Assembly (NCBI GenBank): GCA_046047615.1
Contig: JBJOHO010000032.1
Location: forward strand, 1 to 64,000
Source: ZC4RG30 sp046047615
Lineage (GTDB): Bacteria; Pseudomonadota; Gammaproteobacteria; Steroidobacterales; Steroidobacteraceae
Direction of reading: 5' to 3'
Length of the DNA stretch: 64,000 nt
Both the position numbers and the translations under genes were made by a program. The stretch's first letter is position 1. Each line of letters begins with the position of its first letter. Shown here piece after piece: positions 1-8,619 of the stretch. A model generated the notes under the pieces. It saw only the letters and a list, made by a program, of their open reading frames with translations, did no database searches and was not told where the DNA came from.

Positions 1-712
1 CGACGGAACAGGTGAGCGCCAGGTTGGCGGCCAGCTGGCCCAGGTAACCGCCAATGATCCGCGTGCCGGGATGGTCGGCATCCAGCTGGTCGAGCGGACG
101 GCCCCAGCGGGCCATGATCGCTGGCCCGGAGGCGAGCCCCTCGAGGCAATCCCCATGGAACGGGCAGCAACCGGCGAAGTCCGCGTCCCGCGGGTCGCGG
201 CGCAGGCTGATATGGCCCACCTCGGGGTGCAGGCGGCCGTGTACGGGCACGCCACCAAGGACCAGTCCCGCACCGATGCCAGTGCCCACGGTGACGTAGG
301 CCACCGAGACCGCATCGCGTCCGGCGCCGAACCGGGCCTCGGCCAGCGCCGCAGCGTTCACGTCGGTGTCGAGACCCACGGGGCAGTCCAGCGCGGTCTG
401 CAGCGGACCCACCAGATCGGCGCCACTCCAGCCCGGCTTGGGCGTCGGCAGGACCTTGCCGTAGGTCGGGGAGCCCGGTTCCAGGCCCAGCGGGCCGAAG
501 CTGGCGATGCCCAGCGCGGCCAGCGGCCCCTGTTCGCGCACCCTCTCGTTGAACCAGGCGATGACTTCGCCGAGCGTGGCGGCCGGCGTGGTCGTGGCGA
601 CCCGGTGGTGCGCCAGCATGTGGCGGTCAGCGTCTGCGATCGCACAGATGAACTTGGTACCGCCTGCCTCGATGGCGCCATAGACACGCGGCCTGACCAC
701 CCCGGACTTCAT
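1..712 (-). CDS. ROK-family fructokinase (3' end cut by window)
   Basis: Sugar kinase of the ROK family, most likely phosphorylating fructose with ATP in the cytoplasm. The frame reads from ATG at 712 leftward with no stop before the window edge, so the C-terminus is missing. Seen: an N-terminal phosphate-binding motif (IEAGGTKF, about residues 14-21), a central DTDVNAAALAE segment with the conserved catalytic-region Asp, a VTVGTGIGAG adenosine loop, and a zinc/sugar motif CCPFHGDCLEGL typical of bacterial fructokinases. It overlaps the stop of the sucrose phosphorylase gene by 4 bases (ATGA), so the two are translationally coupled. Context supports the substrate: phosphorolysis of sucrose releases fructose, which this kinase would trap. 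Specificity for fructose rather than glucose or mannose is inferred from motif and neighbour. Confidence 0.9.
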   Translation of the reverse strand, partial: MKSGVVRPRVYGAIEAGGTKFICAIADADRHMLAHHRVATTTPAATLGEVIAWFNERVREQGPLAALGIASFGPLGLEPGSPTYGKVLPTPKPGWSGADLVGPLQTALDCPVGLDTDVNAAALAEARFGAGRDAVSVAYVTVGTGIGAGLVLGGVPVHGRLHPEVGHISLRRDPRDADFAGCCPFHGDCLEGLASGPAIMARWGRPLDQLDADHPGTRIIGGYLGQLAANLALTCSV

Positions 713-2163
713 GCGGCCTCCCGTTGCGGCGTGGCGCTGATGCGATGCGTACCCGCGCTGAAGTCGACCTCCAGCGTCACCGCGGCCGCGCCATGCTGCC
801 AGCCCAGGCAGAGTCGTGACGGCGCAGGCTGCGACCACTCGAAGCGGCCCGCGAAGGCGGGATGCGTGTTGCGCAGCCGCAGCAGGCTGCACAGTTCGCG
901 GACCACCGGGCGCTGCAGGTCCTGCTGGATCTCAACCGCCGTGTAGTGGTGGCGGTTGATGTCGCGGCCGACGCGCGTCTGCGCCAGCAGCGCCATGTCG
1001 TTGTGGCCTGCCAGCAAGCCAACGTAGTAGACCTGCGGGATGCCGGGCATGAACAGCTGCACGGCGCGGGCGGCAAGATACTGCCCGTCGTCGCGGCCGA
1101 GGGCGTCGTAGTACGTGCAGTTGACCTGGTACAGGTCGAGGTTGGACGCCGCCGCACCCGTGGCCTGGCGGCTTTCCCCCTTGGAATTGTCATGGATCCA
1201 GTCGACCAGGCGGTCGAGTTCCTGCGGCGGCACCAGGCCCGGGTGGTGCTCACGGTCGGCACCGTCGGCGCCGATGTCGACGATGCCGATGCCGTCGTGC
1301 GTGTCGAGCACGGTGACGGCGTTCTCCGGCCGGATGCGGATCCAGTTCGCCAGCGGCGCGGCCGTGCGGAACGCAAAGGCGTGCAGCAGCAGTGGCGGCA
1401 GCGCGAAGTCGTAGACCCAGTCGACCCGCTTCGCGATCTCGATCTGCCGCTGGTAGTAGGCGTGGATCTCCACCAGCGTCTCGATGCCGCGCCGGCGCGC
1501 ATCTGCCGCGAACGAGGCGATGAACTCGAAGGTCTCCGGCAGCATGAAGCAGGGGGTGCCGCGCTTCTTGATGGCATAACCGACCGCGTCGAGGCGGGCG
1601 AGCGACACCTGGCTCTCGCCAAGCCGGTCGAGGATGCGCTGCAGGTAGTCGTGGCCGGCGGGATGGTGGACGTCGATGTCCAGTTGTTCGCGCGTGAAGG
1701 TCGTCCAGAGCGTTTCCTCGCGGCCGTCTGCCAGGGTGGCCGTGGTGAACGGCAGGCCGGGCCGCGGCCGGTAGATGCGTGCCAGTTCCTCCGGCGAAGC
1801 CCCACCCGGAAACACGGCATCACGTGTCAGGAACATGCCGGCGTAGGGAGACGCGGCGCCGCGCGCGGCATAGTCCAGGAATTGCGGGGAGCGGGAGGAC
1901 ACATGGTTGACGATGACATCGGCCATCACGCGGCGGCGCGCGGCCAGGGCACGGATGTCATCCCAGCTGCCGAGGCGGGCATCCACCTGCAGGTGGTCGA
2001 TGGGGTCGAAGCCGGCGTCCGCACCGTCGATGGGGTGGAAGAACGGCAGGATATGGACGCCGCCGAACAGGCCCTGCAGCGGACCGTCGAGCAGGGCCGA
2101 CAAGCCGGGAAGACTGCCCCCGAAACGGTCGGCATAGGCGATCAGTTGCGCGGCGTGCTGCAT
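709..2163 (-). CDS. sucrose phosphorylase (GH13_18)
   Basis: Cytoplasmic retaining enzyme that converts sucrose and phosphate to glucose 1-phosphate and fructose. The 484-residue product has the GH13 subfamily 18 signature: nucleophile Asp192 in RLDAVGYA, acid/base Glu232 in VEIHAYY and stabiliser Asp290 in LDTHDGIG. I counted these positions from the start codon and they equal the numbering of the characterised Bifidobacterium adolescentis enzyme, which supports both start and identity. Other family blocks are present (TGAAASNLDLYQVN, GIPQVYYVG, GRDINRHHY). It is the first gene of a two-gene operon with the fructokinase and is divergent from an MFS permease, with a LacI-type operator between them. 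A related phosphorylase acting on sucrose 6-phosphate is possible, but the match to the plain sucrose enzyme is very close. Confidence 0.95.
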   Translation of the reverse strand: MQHAAQLIAYADRFGGSLPGLSALLDGPLQGLFGGVHILPFFHPIDGADAGFDPIDHLQVDARLGSWDDIRALAARRRVMADVIVNHVSSRSPQFLDYAARGAASPYAGMFLTRDAVFPGGASPEELARIYRPRPGLPFTTATLADGREETLWTTFTREQLDIDVHHPAGHDYLQRILDRLGESQVSLARLDAVGYAIKKRGTPCFMLPETFEFIASFAADARRRGIETLVEIHAYYQRQIEIAKRVDWVYDFALPPLLLHAFAFRTAAPLANWIRIRPENAVTVLDTHDGIGIVDIGADGADREHHPGLVPPQELDRLVDWIHDNSKGESRQATGAAASNLDLYQVNCTYYDALGRDDGQYLAARAVQLFMPGIPQVYYVGLLAGHNDMALLAQTRVGRDINRHHYTAVEIQQDLQRPVVRELCSLLRLRNTHPAFAGRFEWSQPAPSRLCLGWQHGAAAVTLEVDFSAGTHRISATPQREAA

Positions 2164-2208
2164 TCGACTCCCCGGTTGCAGCCAGGCGGCGGCTGCCCTA
2201 GTCTTTTC

Positions 2209-2222
2209 TGCAATCGATTGTA
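2209..2222. promoter_or_regulatory. LacI-family operator between sucrose genes
   Basis: TGCAATCGATTGTA is a 14-base near-perfect palindrome with the central CG typical of LacI/GalR operators. It lies between the divergent sucrose phosphorylase (start 2163) and MFS permease (start 2237), where one repressor could control both. No LacI-type regulator is encoded in the visible sequence; it could lie left of the window. Binding is inferred from sequence form and position. Confidence 0.65.
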
Positions 2223-2236
2223 GACGAGGGAAGGCC

Positions 2237-3415
2237 GTGTCGGCCAGTCGTGTCGCGGGGCTGCCCGCCTTGGCCTGTGCGGCCTATTTCCTGGCTGCGC
2301 TGGTGGCCGATGCCATCGGCAGCATCCTGCCGTTGGCCATGGCCGAGCTGCGGGTCGGCCTGCAGCTGGCTGGCGCCTTCCAATACCTTCCGGCGGCTGC
2401 CGTGGCGGTCGTGGCGCTGGGGGCGGTGTTCCTCGTCGACCGGCTGGGCGCGGCACGCACCGTACTCGCCGGCCTCGCGCTGTTCGCCGCTGCCGCGCTG
2501 GCGTTGCAGGCCCTGCCGGGCGTGGCTGCGGCACTGGTGCTCGTGGTGCTGGCCGGCGTCGGCATTTCGCTCTTCAAGCTGGGCACCGTGGCGATGCTCG
2601 GCCGGCTGTCCCTGTCGCCGGCGCGGCACGGCGCGCTGATGACGGCGGTCGAGGGCTGCTATGCCACCGGGTCCGTGGCGGCGCCGCTGCTGGTCATGGC
2701 GCTGGAGCGCGGCGGTGCCGGCTGGCGTGGCCTGTACCTGCTCGCTGCCGCCATCGCGCTGCTTCTCTGGCTGTGCTTCCTGCCCTTCCGGGAGCGGGCG
2801 GCTGCGCCCTTGACGGTGGCGGCCGTTGTGCCACCGGAGCCCGTGCTGCGCGAACCCGTGGCCTGGTGGTTCGGCGGGCTGCTGGGCGTGTATGTCGCGG
2901 TGGAGCTCGCGGTCTGTGTGTGGCTGCCGACGTTGCTGATCGAACTCGGCGTGGCGGCCACGACCGCCGCCCTGGCCCTGACCGTGTTCTTCGCCCTGCG
3001 GGCGGCCGGGCGCTTCGCCGGCATCGCGCTGCTGCGCCGCTTCCGCTGGCCGCCCGTGCTGGCCCTCTGCGGCGTGCTGGCCTTCGGGTGCACCCTGTCG
3101 GGCAGCGTCGGGGACGCAGGGTTGGCGCTGTGGAGCCTGCCCGCCAGTGGGCTGTTCCTGGCGCTGATGTACCCCACACTGAACTCGCACGTGATCAGCC
3201 GCTTCGAGTCCCGCCGCCAGGGCGCGGTGGCCGCCCTGACGACCTTCTGCTCAGCCGCCGCCGCAGCGCTGGGGACTGCGGCCATCGCCGCGGCGGGCGA
3301 GGCCGCCGGGAGCCTGCGCCGCGGCTTCCTGGTCGCGACTGTCCTAGCTGCGGTGCTCGCCCTGCTGCTGGTGTGGCAGGCCTGGCGCCGGCCTGCCTTC
3401 ATGCGCCTGCCCTGA
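2237..3415 (+). CDS. MFS transporter, probable sugar permease
   Basis: Inner-membrane major facilitator of 392 residues with about twelve hydrophobic segments and a short basic linker between halves. The start is GTG at 2237, four bases after a purine-rich GAGGGAAG stretch. It is divergent from the sucrose phosphorylase and shares the operator-bearing intergenic region, so its likely job is uptake of sucrose or a related sugar; that substrate is inferred from context only. No strong subfamily signature was recognised; the layout resembles the fucose/sugar permease branch. Its last 72 bases overlap, tail to tail, the 3' end of the RND permease gene on the other strand. Confidence 0.75.
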   Translation: MSASRVAGLPALACAAYFLAALVADAIGSILPLAMAELRVGLQLAGAFQYLPAAAVAVVALGAVFLVDRLGAARTVLAGLALFAAAALALQALPGVAAALVLVVLAGVGISLFKLGTVAMLGRLSLSPARHGALMTAVEGCYATGSVAAPLLVMALERGGAGWRGLYLLAAAIALLLWLCFLPFRERAAAPLTVAAVVPPEPVLREPVAWWFGGLLGVYVAVELAVCVWLPTLLIELGVAATTAALALTVFFALRAAGRFAGIALLRRFRWPPVLALCGVLAFGCTLSGSVGDAGLALWSLPASGLFLALMYPTLNSHVISRFESRRQGAVAALTTFCSAAAAALGTAAIAAAGEAAGSLRRGFLVATVLAAVLALLLVWQAWRRPAFMRLP

Positions 3416-6400
3416 GCGGCGCAGGATCACACGCTTGATCCAGTGCTCGAAGTCATCCACCAGCGTGTAGATCACCGGCACCACGAACAACGACAGGGCG
3501 GTCGAGGCGATCAGGCCACCGATCACCGAGATGCCCATCGGCGCGCGGAAGCTGGCGTTGCCGCTGGTGCCGATCGCGATCGGCAGCATGCCCGCGCCCA
3601 TGGCGATGGTGGTCATGATGATGGGCCGGGCCCGCTTGGAGCAGGCATCCACCAGCGCCTCGAAACGCGGCAGCCCATGGTCGCGCCGCGCCATGACGGC
3701 GTACTCGACCAGCAGGATCGAGTTCTTGGTGACGATGCCCATGAGCATCAGCAGGCCGATCAGCGAGGGGATCGACAGCTCGAAGTCGAACAGCCACAGG
3801 CAGAAGACCGCACCACCGGCCGAGGGCGGCAGTGCCGACAGGATCGTCACCGGCTGCAGCACGTCGTGGAACAGCAGCACCAGCAGCAGGAAGATGCACA
3901 GGATGCCGACCAGCATCGCGGTGACGAAGCCACCGAAGATCTGGCCCATGAACTCCGCCTCGCCCGACTCGGTGCGCCGCACGCCGGGTGGCAGGTTCTC
4001 CATGATGGGCAGCTTGTTCACCTCCGCCAGCACGTCACCCAGCGGCCGGGTGCCGCGGTCGGCGCCGACCGTGATGTTGCGGCTGCGGTCGAAGCGCGTG
4101 ATGGTCGCCGGACCCGAACCGAAGCTCACCTCCGCGACGTTCATCAGCGGCACGGCGCCGCCACGCGTCGGCACCGGCAGCAGGCGGATCTGCTCGATGT
4201 CCGCGCGCGCTGCATCGTTGAGGCGCACGCGGATCGGCACCTGACGGTCCGGCAGGTTCAGCTTCGCGAGGTTGTTGCTGATGTCGCCGCTGGTCGCGAT
4301 GCGGGTGACCTGCGCCAGCGTGGACGTCGTGACGCCCAACTCCGCGGCCCGCTCGCGCAGCGGCCGGATCACCAGTTCCGGCTGCAGCAGGCTGGCGCTG
4401 GTGCTGATGGAAGTCAGGCCCGGAATGGTGCGCATCTCGCGCTCCAACTGGCGCGCGGCGGCCTCGAGGCTGGCCGAATCCTCGCCGAGCAGCTCGATCT
4501 CCACGCGGGTGCCACCCGGGCCGTTGAAGCCGCCACCGAAGGACAGCCGGGCGCCGGGCACATCCTGGATGCGCGCCATGAAACGGCCCTGCAGTTCCTG
4601 CTGGCTGGCGTCGCGCTGGTCCTGCGGCACCAGCATCAGCGTCATGGTGGCGCGCCGCACGCTGGCGCCCGAGCCGGAACCGATCACGGTGTAGACCTTG
4701 TCGATTTCCTTGAACTCCGCCAGCCGCCGGCGGATCTCCTCGGTCGTGGCGCGCGTCTCCTCGAGGCTGGTGCCGGGCGCGTGCTCCACCTGCAACGAGA
4801 TGTAGCCGATGTCGCCTGCCGGCGAGAAACCCTTGGGAATGAACGGCACCAGGCTGAAGGCCGCGAACATCACCAGCGTCGACGCCGCGATCGTCGTGCG
4901 CCGGTGGCCCAGTGCCCACTTCACCCTCGAGAGGTACCACAGCTTGAAGCGGCCCGGTGTCTCCTCCTCGTGGTAGGGGCGCATGAACTTCGACGCCATC
5001 ATCGGCGTGAGCATGCGCGCCACGAGCAGCGAGAACACCACGGCCACCGCCGCGGTGAAGCCGAACGGCCGGAAGAACTCGCCGGGGATGCCGCCCATGA
5101 AGGCCACGGGCACGAACACCGCGACCAGCGTGAAGGTGGTGGCGACGACGGCGAGCCCGATCTCGATCGCGGCGTCGGTGGCCGCCTGCAGGGGCGGCTT
5201 GCCCATGCGCAGGTGGCGCACGTTGTTTTCCACCTCGACGATCGCGTCGTCCACCAGCATGCCCACGACCAGCGACAGCGCCAGCATCGTCAGCGAGTTC
5301 ATGCTGTAGCCCAGCAGGTGCATCGCCCAGAAGGTCGGGATGATGGCCAGCGGCAGGGCGGCGGCGGAAATCAGCGTGGCGCGCAGGTCGCGCAGGAACA
5401 CGAACACCACGATGATGGCGAGGATCGCGCCCTCGATCAGCATCTCGATGGAGTTGTGGTAGGAGTCGCGGATGTACTCGACAGTGGAGTTGAGCTCGGT
5501 GATGCGCACCTGCGGATACTTGGCCTGCAGGGCTTTCACCGCAGCGCGCGTGCCGTCAGCGACCTCCAGCGCGCCGGAGCCCCAGGCGCGCAGCACCTGG
5601 AAGCCGATCACGGGCTTGCCGTCGAGCAGCGCCAGCTGGCGGATCTCGGCCGCCTGGTCGCGGATGTCGGCGATGGAATCCAGGCGCACGTTGCGGCCGT
5701 CCGAGAGGGGCACCTGCAGCTCGGCCAGCTCGTTCACCGTCTGGATCGTGCCGGTGGTGCGCAGTGTCTGCTCGCGGCCACCGACGCGCGATTCACCACC
5801 CGGCAACTCCACCTGCGTGCGCAGCAGCTGGTTGGAGACGTCACCGGCCGTGACGCCCAGCGCGGCCATGCGGTCCGGGTCGAGATCCACGCGGATCTCG
5901 CGGGACACGCCGCCGGTGCGGTACACCTGGCCGACGCCATCCACCGAGCTCAGTTCGCGGGCGACCACCTGGTCGACGAACCAGGAGAGCTCGGTGTCCG
6001 ACATGTTGTCGGCGGCCACGCCGAAGCTGATGACCGCGTTGCCGGTGGTGTTGAGCCGCTGGATGACGGGTTCGTTGGCGTCGAAGGGCAGGTCGGAGCG
6101 GATGCGCGAGACCGCGTCGCGCACGTCGTCCAGCGCCACCTGGATGTCGTAGCCGAACTGGAACTCGATGAAGGTCTGGGAGTTGCCCTGGCTGATGCTC
6201 GAGTTGATGTGCTCGATGCCGATCACGTTGGCGATGGCGTCCTCGACCTTGCGCGTGACCTCGGTCTCCATCTGCGAGGGCGGGGTGCCCGGGTAGGAGA
6301 TGCTGACGATGACCGCCTGGAACTCGATGTCCGGCTGGTCCTGCACCTGCAGCCTGGGGAAGCTGTAGAGGCCGGCCAGCATCAGCGCCAGGAACAGCAG

Positions 6401-6445
6401 GACGACCGGAACCGGATTGCGGATGGACCAGGTGACGAAGTTCAT
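3344..6445 (-). CDS. RND efflux permease (HAE-1 type)
   Basis: Proton-driven tripartite efflux pump subunit in the inner membrane, 1033 residues, full length for the hydrophobe/amphiphile RND family. Seen: first helix at about residues 10-28, the first large periplasmic domain with the porter motif SYPGTPPSQMETEVTRKVE, TM4 with the proton-relay pair Asp399-Asp400 in GMLVDDAIVEVENN (equivalent to AcrB Asp407/408), a second duplicated half, and TM10-12 near the end. The gene starts 9 bases after the stop of the adaptor gene, forming a two-gene operon. No outer-membrane channel gene follows, so a TolC-like protein elsewhere is presumably used. The C-terminal tail of about 25 polar residues is encoded opposite the end of the MFS gene. 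Substrate unknown. Confidence 0.93.
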   Translation of the reverse strand: MNFVTWSIRNPVPVVLLFLALMLAGLYSFPRLQVQDQPDIEFQAVIVSISYPGTPPSQMETEVTRKVEDAIANVIGIEHINSSISQGNSQTFIEFQFGYDIQVALDDVRDAVSRIRSDLPFDANEPVIQRLNTTGNAVISFGVAADNMSDTELSWFVDQVVARELSSVDGVGQVYRTGGVSREIRVDLDPDRMAALGVTAGDVSNQLLRTQVELPGGESRVGGREQTLRTTGTIQTVNELAELQVPLSDGRNVRLDSIADIRDQAAEIRQLALLDGKPVIGFQVLRAWGSGALEVADGTRAAVKALQAKYPQVRITELNSTVEYIRDSYHNSIEMLIEGAILAIIVVFVFLRDLRATLISAAALPLAIIPTFWAMHLLGYSMNSLTMLALSLVVGMLVDDAIVEVENNVRHLRMGKPPLQAATDAAIEIGLAVVATTFTLVAVFVPVAFMGGIPGEFFRPFGFTAAVAVVFSLLVARMLTPMMASKFMRPYHEEETPGRFKLWYLSRVKWALGHRRTTIAASTLVMFAAFSLVPFIPKGFSPAGDIGYISLQVEHAPGTSLEETRATTEEIRRRLAEFKEIDKVYTVIGSGSGASVRRATMTLMLVPQDQRDASQQELQGRFMARIQDVPGARLSFGGGFNGPGGTRVEIELLGEDSASLEAAARQLEREMRTIPGLTSISTSASLLQPELVIRPLRERAAELGVTTSTLAQVTRIATSGDISNNLAKLNLPDRQVPIRVRLNDAARADIEQIRLLPVPTRGGAVPLMNVAEVSFGSGPATITRFDRSRNITVGADRGTRPLGDVLAEVNKLPIMENLPPGVRRTESGEAEFMGQIFGGFVTAMLVGILCIFLLLVLLFHDVLQPVTILSALPPSAGGAVFCLWLFDFELSIPSLIGLLMLMGIVTKNSILLVEYAVMARRDHGLPRFEALVDACSKRARPIIMTTIAMGAGMLPIAIGTSGNASFRAPMGISVIGGLIASTALSLFVVPVIYTLVDDFEHWIKRVILRRSGQAHEGRPAPGLPHQQQGEHRS

Positions 6446-6454
6446 GGTGCGGCC

Positions 6455-7570
6455 TCAGTCCTGGGCCACGGCGACCAGGTCGCCGTCCTGCAGGAAACCT
6501 GCGCCCTTGACGACGACCCGCTCGCCGGGCTGCACGCCGGAGAGGATCTCGACCTCGTCGCCATGGACGCTGCCGGACTGCACGCTGCGCCGCTGTACCA
6601 CGTCGCCCTGGCCGAGCACGAACAGATAGCCGTAGCCATCGCGGACCACCAGACTGGCGGCGGGTGCCAGCGTGGCCGCGCCACGCCCGGTCTCGATGGT
6701 GCCCCGCGCGAACATGCCGGGGCGGGCTTCGCCGCGCGTGATGTCGACATAGACCAGGCCGGTGCGGTTGCTGGCCTGCACGGTCGGCGCCACCGTGCGC
6801 ACCGTGCCGGCGATCGACTGGCCGGCCGCGGTATTGATGGTGACCGGCTGGCCGGCGCGCAATTGTGGCATCACCGCCTCCGGCACCTCGGCCCGCCACT
6901 CGACGCGGGACTGGCGCAGCAGCCGCAGCATCTCGCCGCCGGCCTGGGCGATCTGGCCGACGCTGACCGTGCGTGCGGTGATCACGCCATCATCCGGGGC
7001 GATGACCTGCGTGTAGCGCAGCCGCAGTTCGGCCATGGCGAGGTCGGAGCGCGACGTTTCCACCTGCGCCTGTGCCGCAACCTCCTCGGCCTCGAGCCGG
7101 TCCAGGTCCGCCGCCGACAGCGCGCCCGACGCCGAGACGGCCTTGCCACGCCGCAGGGCGGCGGCCGCGTTGAGGGCGCGCGCTTCCGCGCTGCGCAGGG
7201 CCGCCCGCCGCGAAGCCACGTCCGCGTTGAGCATGTCGGTGGACAGCCGCACCAGCACCTGGCCCTTGCGGACGACGCTGCCCACATCCACCAGCACCTC
7301 GGCCACGCGGTAGCCACCGACCTCGGCGCCGACGATGACCTCCTGCCACGGGTGCACGGCACCGCTGGCGAGCACCGTGCGCGGGACCTCGGCACTGCGC
7401 ACCGCTGCAGCCGTGACCGTGAGCGCCGGCTTGGCCTGCGTGCCCGACGTGGACGTGTCCTTGCCCTCGGGTGGCCCGCCGCGGCCACCGCAACCGGCCA
7501 GCAACAGGCTGCCCGCCACCAACAGGACTGCGGAGAGAGAGGGAACTTCAAGGGCTCGGAGCAGTCGCAT
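6455..7570 (-). CDS. RND periplasmic adaptor (membrane fusion lipoprotein)
   Basis: Links the inner-membrane RND pump to an outer-membrane channel. I place the start at ATG 7570 rather than the upstream ATG at 7600, because this gives a normal lipoprotein signal: basic MRLLR, hydrophobic core, and lipobox LLAG-Cys27. After it come a biotinyl-lipoyl-like first half (VGGYRVAEVLVDVGSVVRKGQVLVRL), an Ala/Leu-rich alpha-helical hairpin, the returning lipoyl half (VIAPDDGVITARTVSVGQIAQ), and a beta-barrel domain. About 371 residues is normal for the family. It is first in the operon with the RND permease and is transcribed away from the MarR gene across a shared palindromic operator. Confidence 0.92.
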   Translation of the reverse strand: MRLLRALEVPSLSAVLLVAGSLLLAGCGGRGGPPEGKDTSTSGTQAKPALTVTAAAVRSAEVPRTVLASGAVHPWQEVIVGAEVGGYRVAEVLVDVGSVVRKGQVLVRLSTDMLNADVASRRAALRSAEARALNAAAALRRGKAVSASGALSAADLDRLEAEEVAAQAQVETSRSDLAMAELRLRYTQVIAPDDGVITARTVSVGQIAQAGGEMLRLLRQSRVEWRAEVPEAVMPQLRAGQPVTINTAAGQSIAGTVRTVAPTVQASNRTGLVYVDITRGEARPGMFARGTIETGRGAATLAPAASLVVRDGYGYLFVLGQGDVVQRRSVQSGSVHGDEVEILSGVQPGERVVVKGAGFLQDGDLVAVAQD

Positions 7571-7616
7571 GGGGTACCTGGTGCGGCCTGAGGGCGGCAT
7601 TGTGAGTATCAGGAAG

Positions 7617-7631
7617 CTGATATATTATCAG
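7617..7631. promoter_or_regulatory. palindromic MarR-type operator
   Basis: CTGATATATTATCAG is a perfect six-base inverted repeat with a 3-base spacer in an AT-rich patch between the divergent marR-like gene (ATG 7639) and the RND adaptor (start 7570). The AT-rich centre also offers -10-like hexamers. The site ends only 7 bases before the MarR start codon, so a bound repressor would block both directions. Assignment to this MarR is inferred from position. Confidence 0.7.
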
Positions 7632-7638
7632 TCACCTG

Positions 7639-8118
7639 ATGATTGACAAGTCCTCCGCAGCGCTTTCGTGCAGCACCGTTGCCGCCGCCACGGAGCAGCA
7701 GATCGGCATGCTCTTCAAGCAGCTGATGCACGGCTTTCGCCATGAAATGGACCAGCGGTTGCGCGGCGCCAACCTGTCGCTCGCCCACCTGGCGACCTTG
7801 GGCCAGGTGGCGGAAACGCCGGGCCTGCCTGCCGCGCAGCTGGCGCGCCGCCTGTTCGTCACCGCCCAGACGCTCACCAGCCTGTTGCGCCGCCTCGAGG
7901 AGGAAGGATCGCTGCAACGCCGTGCGCATCCCCACAACCGGCGCGCCGAATGTTGGTACATCACCCCTGCGGGCGAGGCGCGCTTGCACGCGCTGCGGCA
8001 GGCGGTCGCGCCCGTGATGACGCAGATGCTGGCGCCGTTGTCGCCCGCGGAGGTCGAGGCCCTGCGCGACAGCCTGCAGCGCTGCGTGGTGGCGCTGGGA
8101 ACCGGCAACGCGGGCTGA
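7639..8118 (+). CDS. MarR-family transcriptional regulator
   Basis: Winged-helix repressor of 159 residues, probably controlling the divergent RND efflux operon and itself. The fold is visible: an N-terminal dimerisation helix (QIGMLFKQLMHGFRHEMDQRL), the DNA-binding region LAHLATLGQV...LPAAQLARRLFVTAQTLTSLLRRLEEEGSLQRR, the wing with HPHNRRAECWYITPAGEARL, and a C-terminal dimer helix. The ATG at 7639 has no Shine-Dalgarno sequence and sits right against the operator, so the mRNA may be leaderless. A second in-frame ATG at 7708, 12 bases after GGAG, would remove 23 poorly conserved residues and is a reasonable alternative start. Confidence 0.88.
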   Translation: MIDKSSAALSCSTVAAATEQQIGMLFKQLMHGFRHEMDQRLRGANLSLAHLATLGQVAETPGLPAAQLARRLFVTAQTLTSLLRRLEEEGSLQRRAHPHNRRAECWYITPAGEARLHALRQAVAPVMTQMLAPLSPAEVEALRDSLQRCVVALGTGNAG

Positions 8119-8131
8119 AGCGCCGGGGGGC

Positions 8132-8602
8132 TCAGTCGCCCAGCGTCTTCCCCATGCAGTGGCTGAGGGGCGAGTCCACATACTCGCCGAAGCGGGCGAT
8201 GTCGACGAAGCCCTCGCTGCGGTACAGGGCGACGGACGGCGCCAGCCTCAACCCCGTCTCCAGCACCAGCCGCCGCGCGCCAAGCGCGCGGGCCTGTGCC
8301 TCAAGGTGCCGGAGCATGCGCCGCGAGTAGCCGCGGCCGCGCCAGGCGGGGCGCACATACATGCGCTTGAGCTCGGCCGTGACGGCGTCGAGCATGCGCA
8401 GCGCGCCGCAGCCGACGGCCTCGTCACCGATGAAGGACAGGAAGCAGCCGCCGCGCGCCGGGCTGACCTCGTCCGCATCGACCCGGTAGTGGTTGGCGCC
8501 GGCCTCGGGGTAGATGCCATCCACCTCCTGGTTCAGCTCCGCGAACAGCTGCGCCAGCAGCGGGGAGTCCAGCGGCTCGCGCCGCAATCGCAGGTCGTCC
8601 AT
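8132..8602 (-). CDS. GNAT-family N-acetyltransferase
   Basis: Acyl-CoA-dependent acetyltransferase of 156 residues; acceptor unknown. Motif A of the GNAT fold is clear: LKRMYVRPAWRGRGYSRRML, with the acetyl-CoA pyrophosphate loop RGRGYS, followed by the motif B region LETGLRLAPSVALYRSEGFVDI. The N-terminal half holds the variable substrate-binding part (GIYPEAGANHYRVDADE, GGCFLSFIGDEAVGCGALR). It converges with the MarR gene and is divergent from the MOSC gene with only 17 bases between starts. Single-gene unit. Confidence 0.85.
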   Translation of the reverse strand: MDDLRLRREPLDSPLLAQLFAELNQEVDGIYPEAGANHYRVDADEVSPARGGCFLSFIGDEAVGCGALRMLDAVTAELKRMYVRPAWRGRGYSRRMLRHLEAQARALGARRLVLETGLRLAPSVALYRSEGFVDIARFGEYVDSPLSHCMGKTLGD

Positions 8603-8619
8603 GGGCGTATCTTAGCGTC

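Noticed and set aside
3443..7591. 1382-codon plus-strand open frame opposite the RND genes
   Set aside because: It is a shadow of the RND permease and adaptor in high-GC DNA: His/Gln/Arg-rich nonsense with no domain, while the opposite strand has full family motifs.
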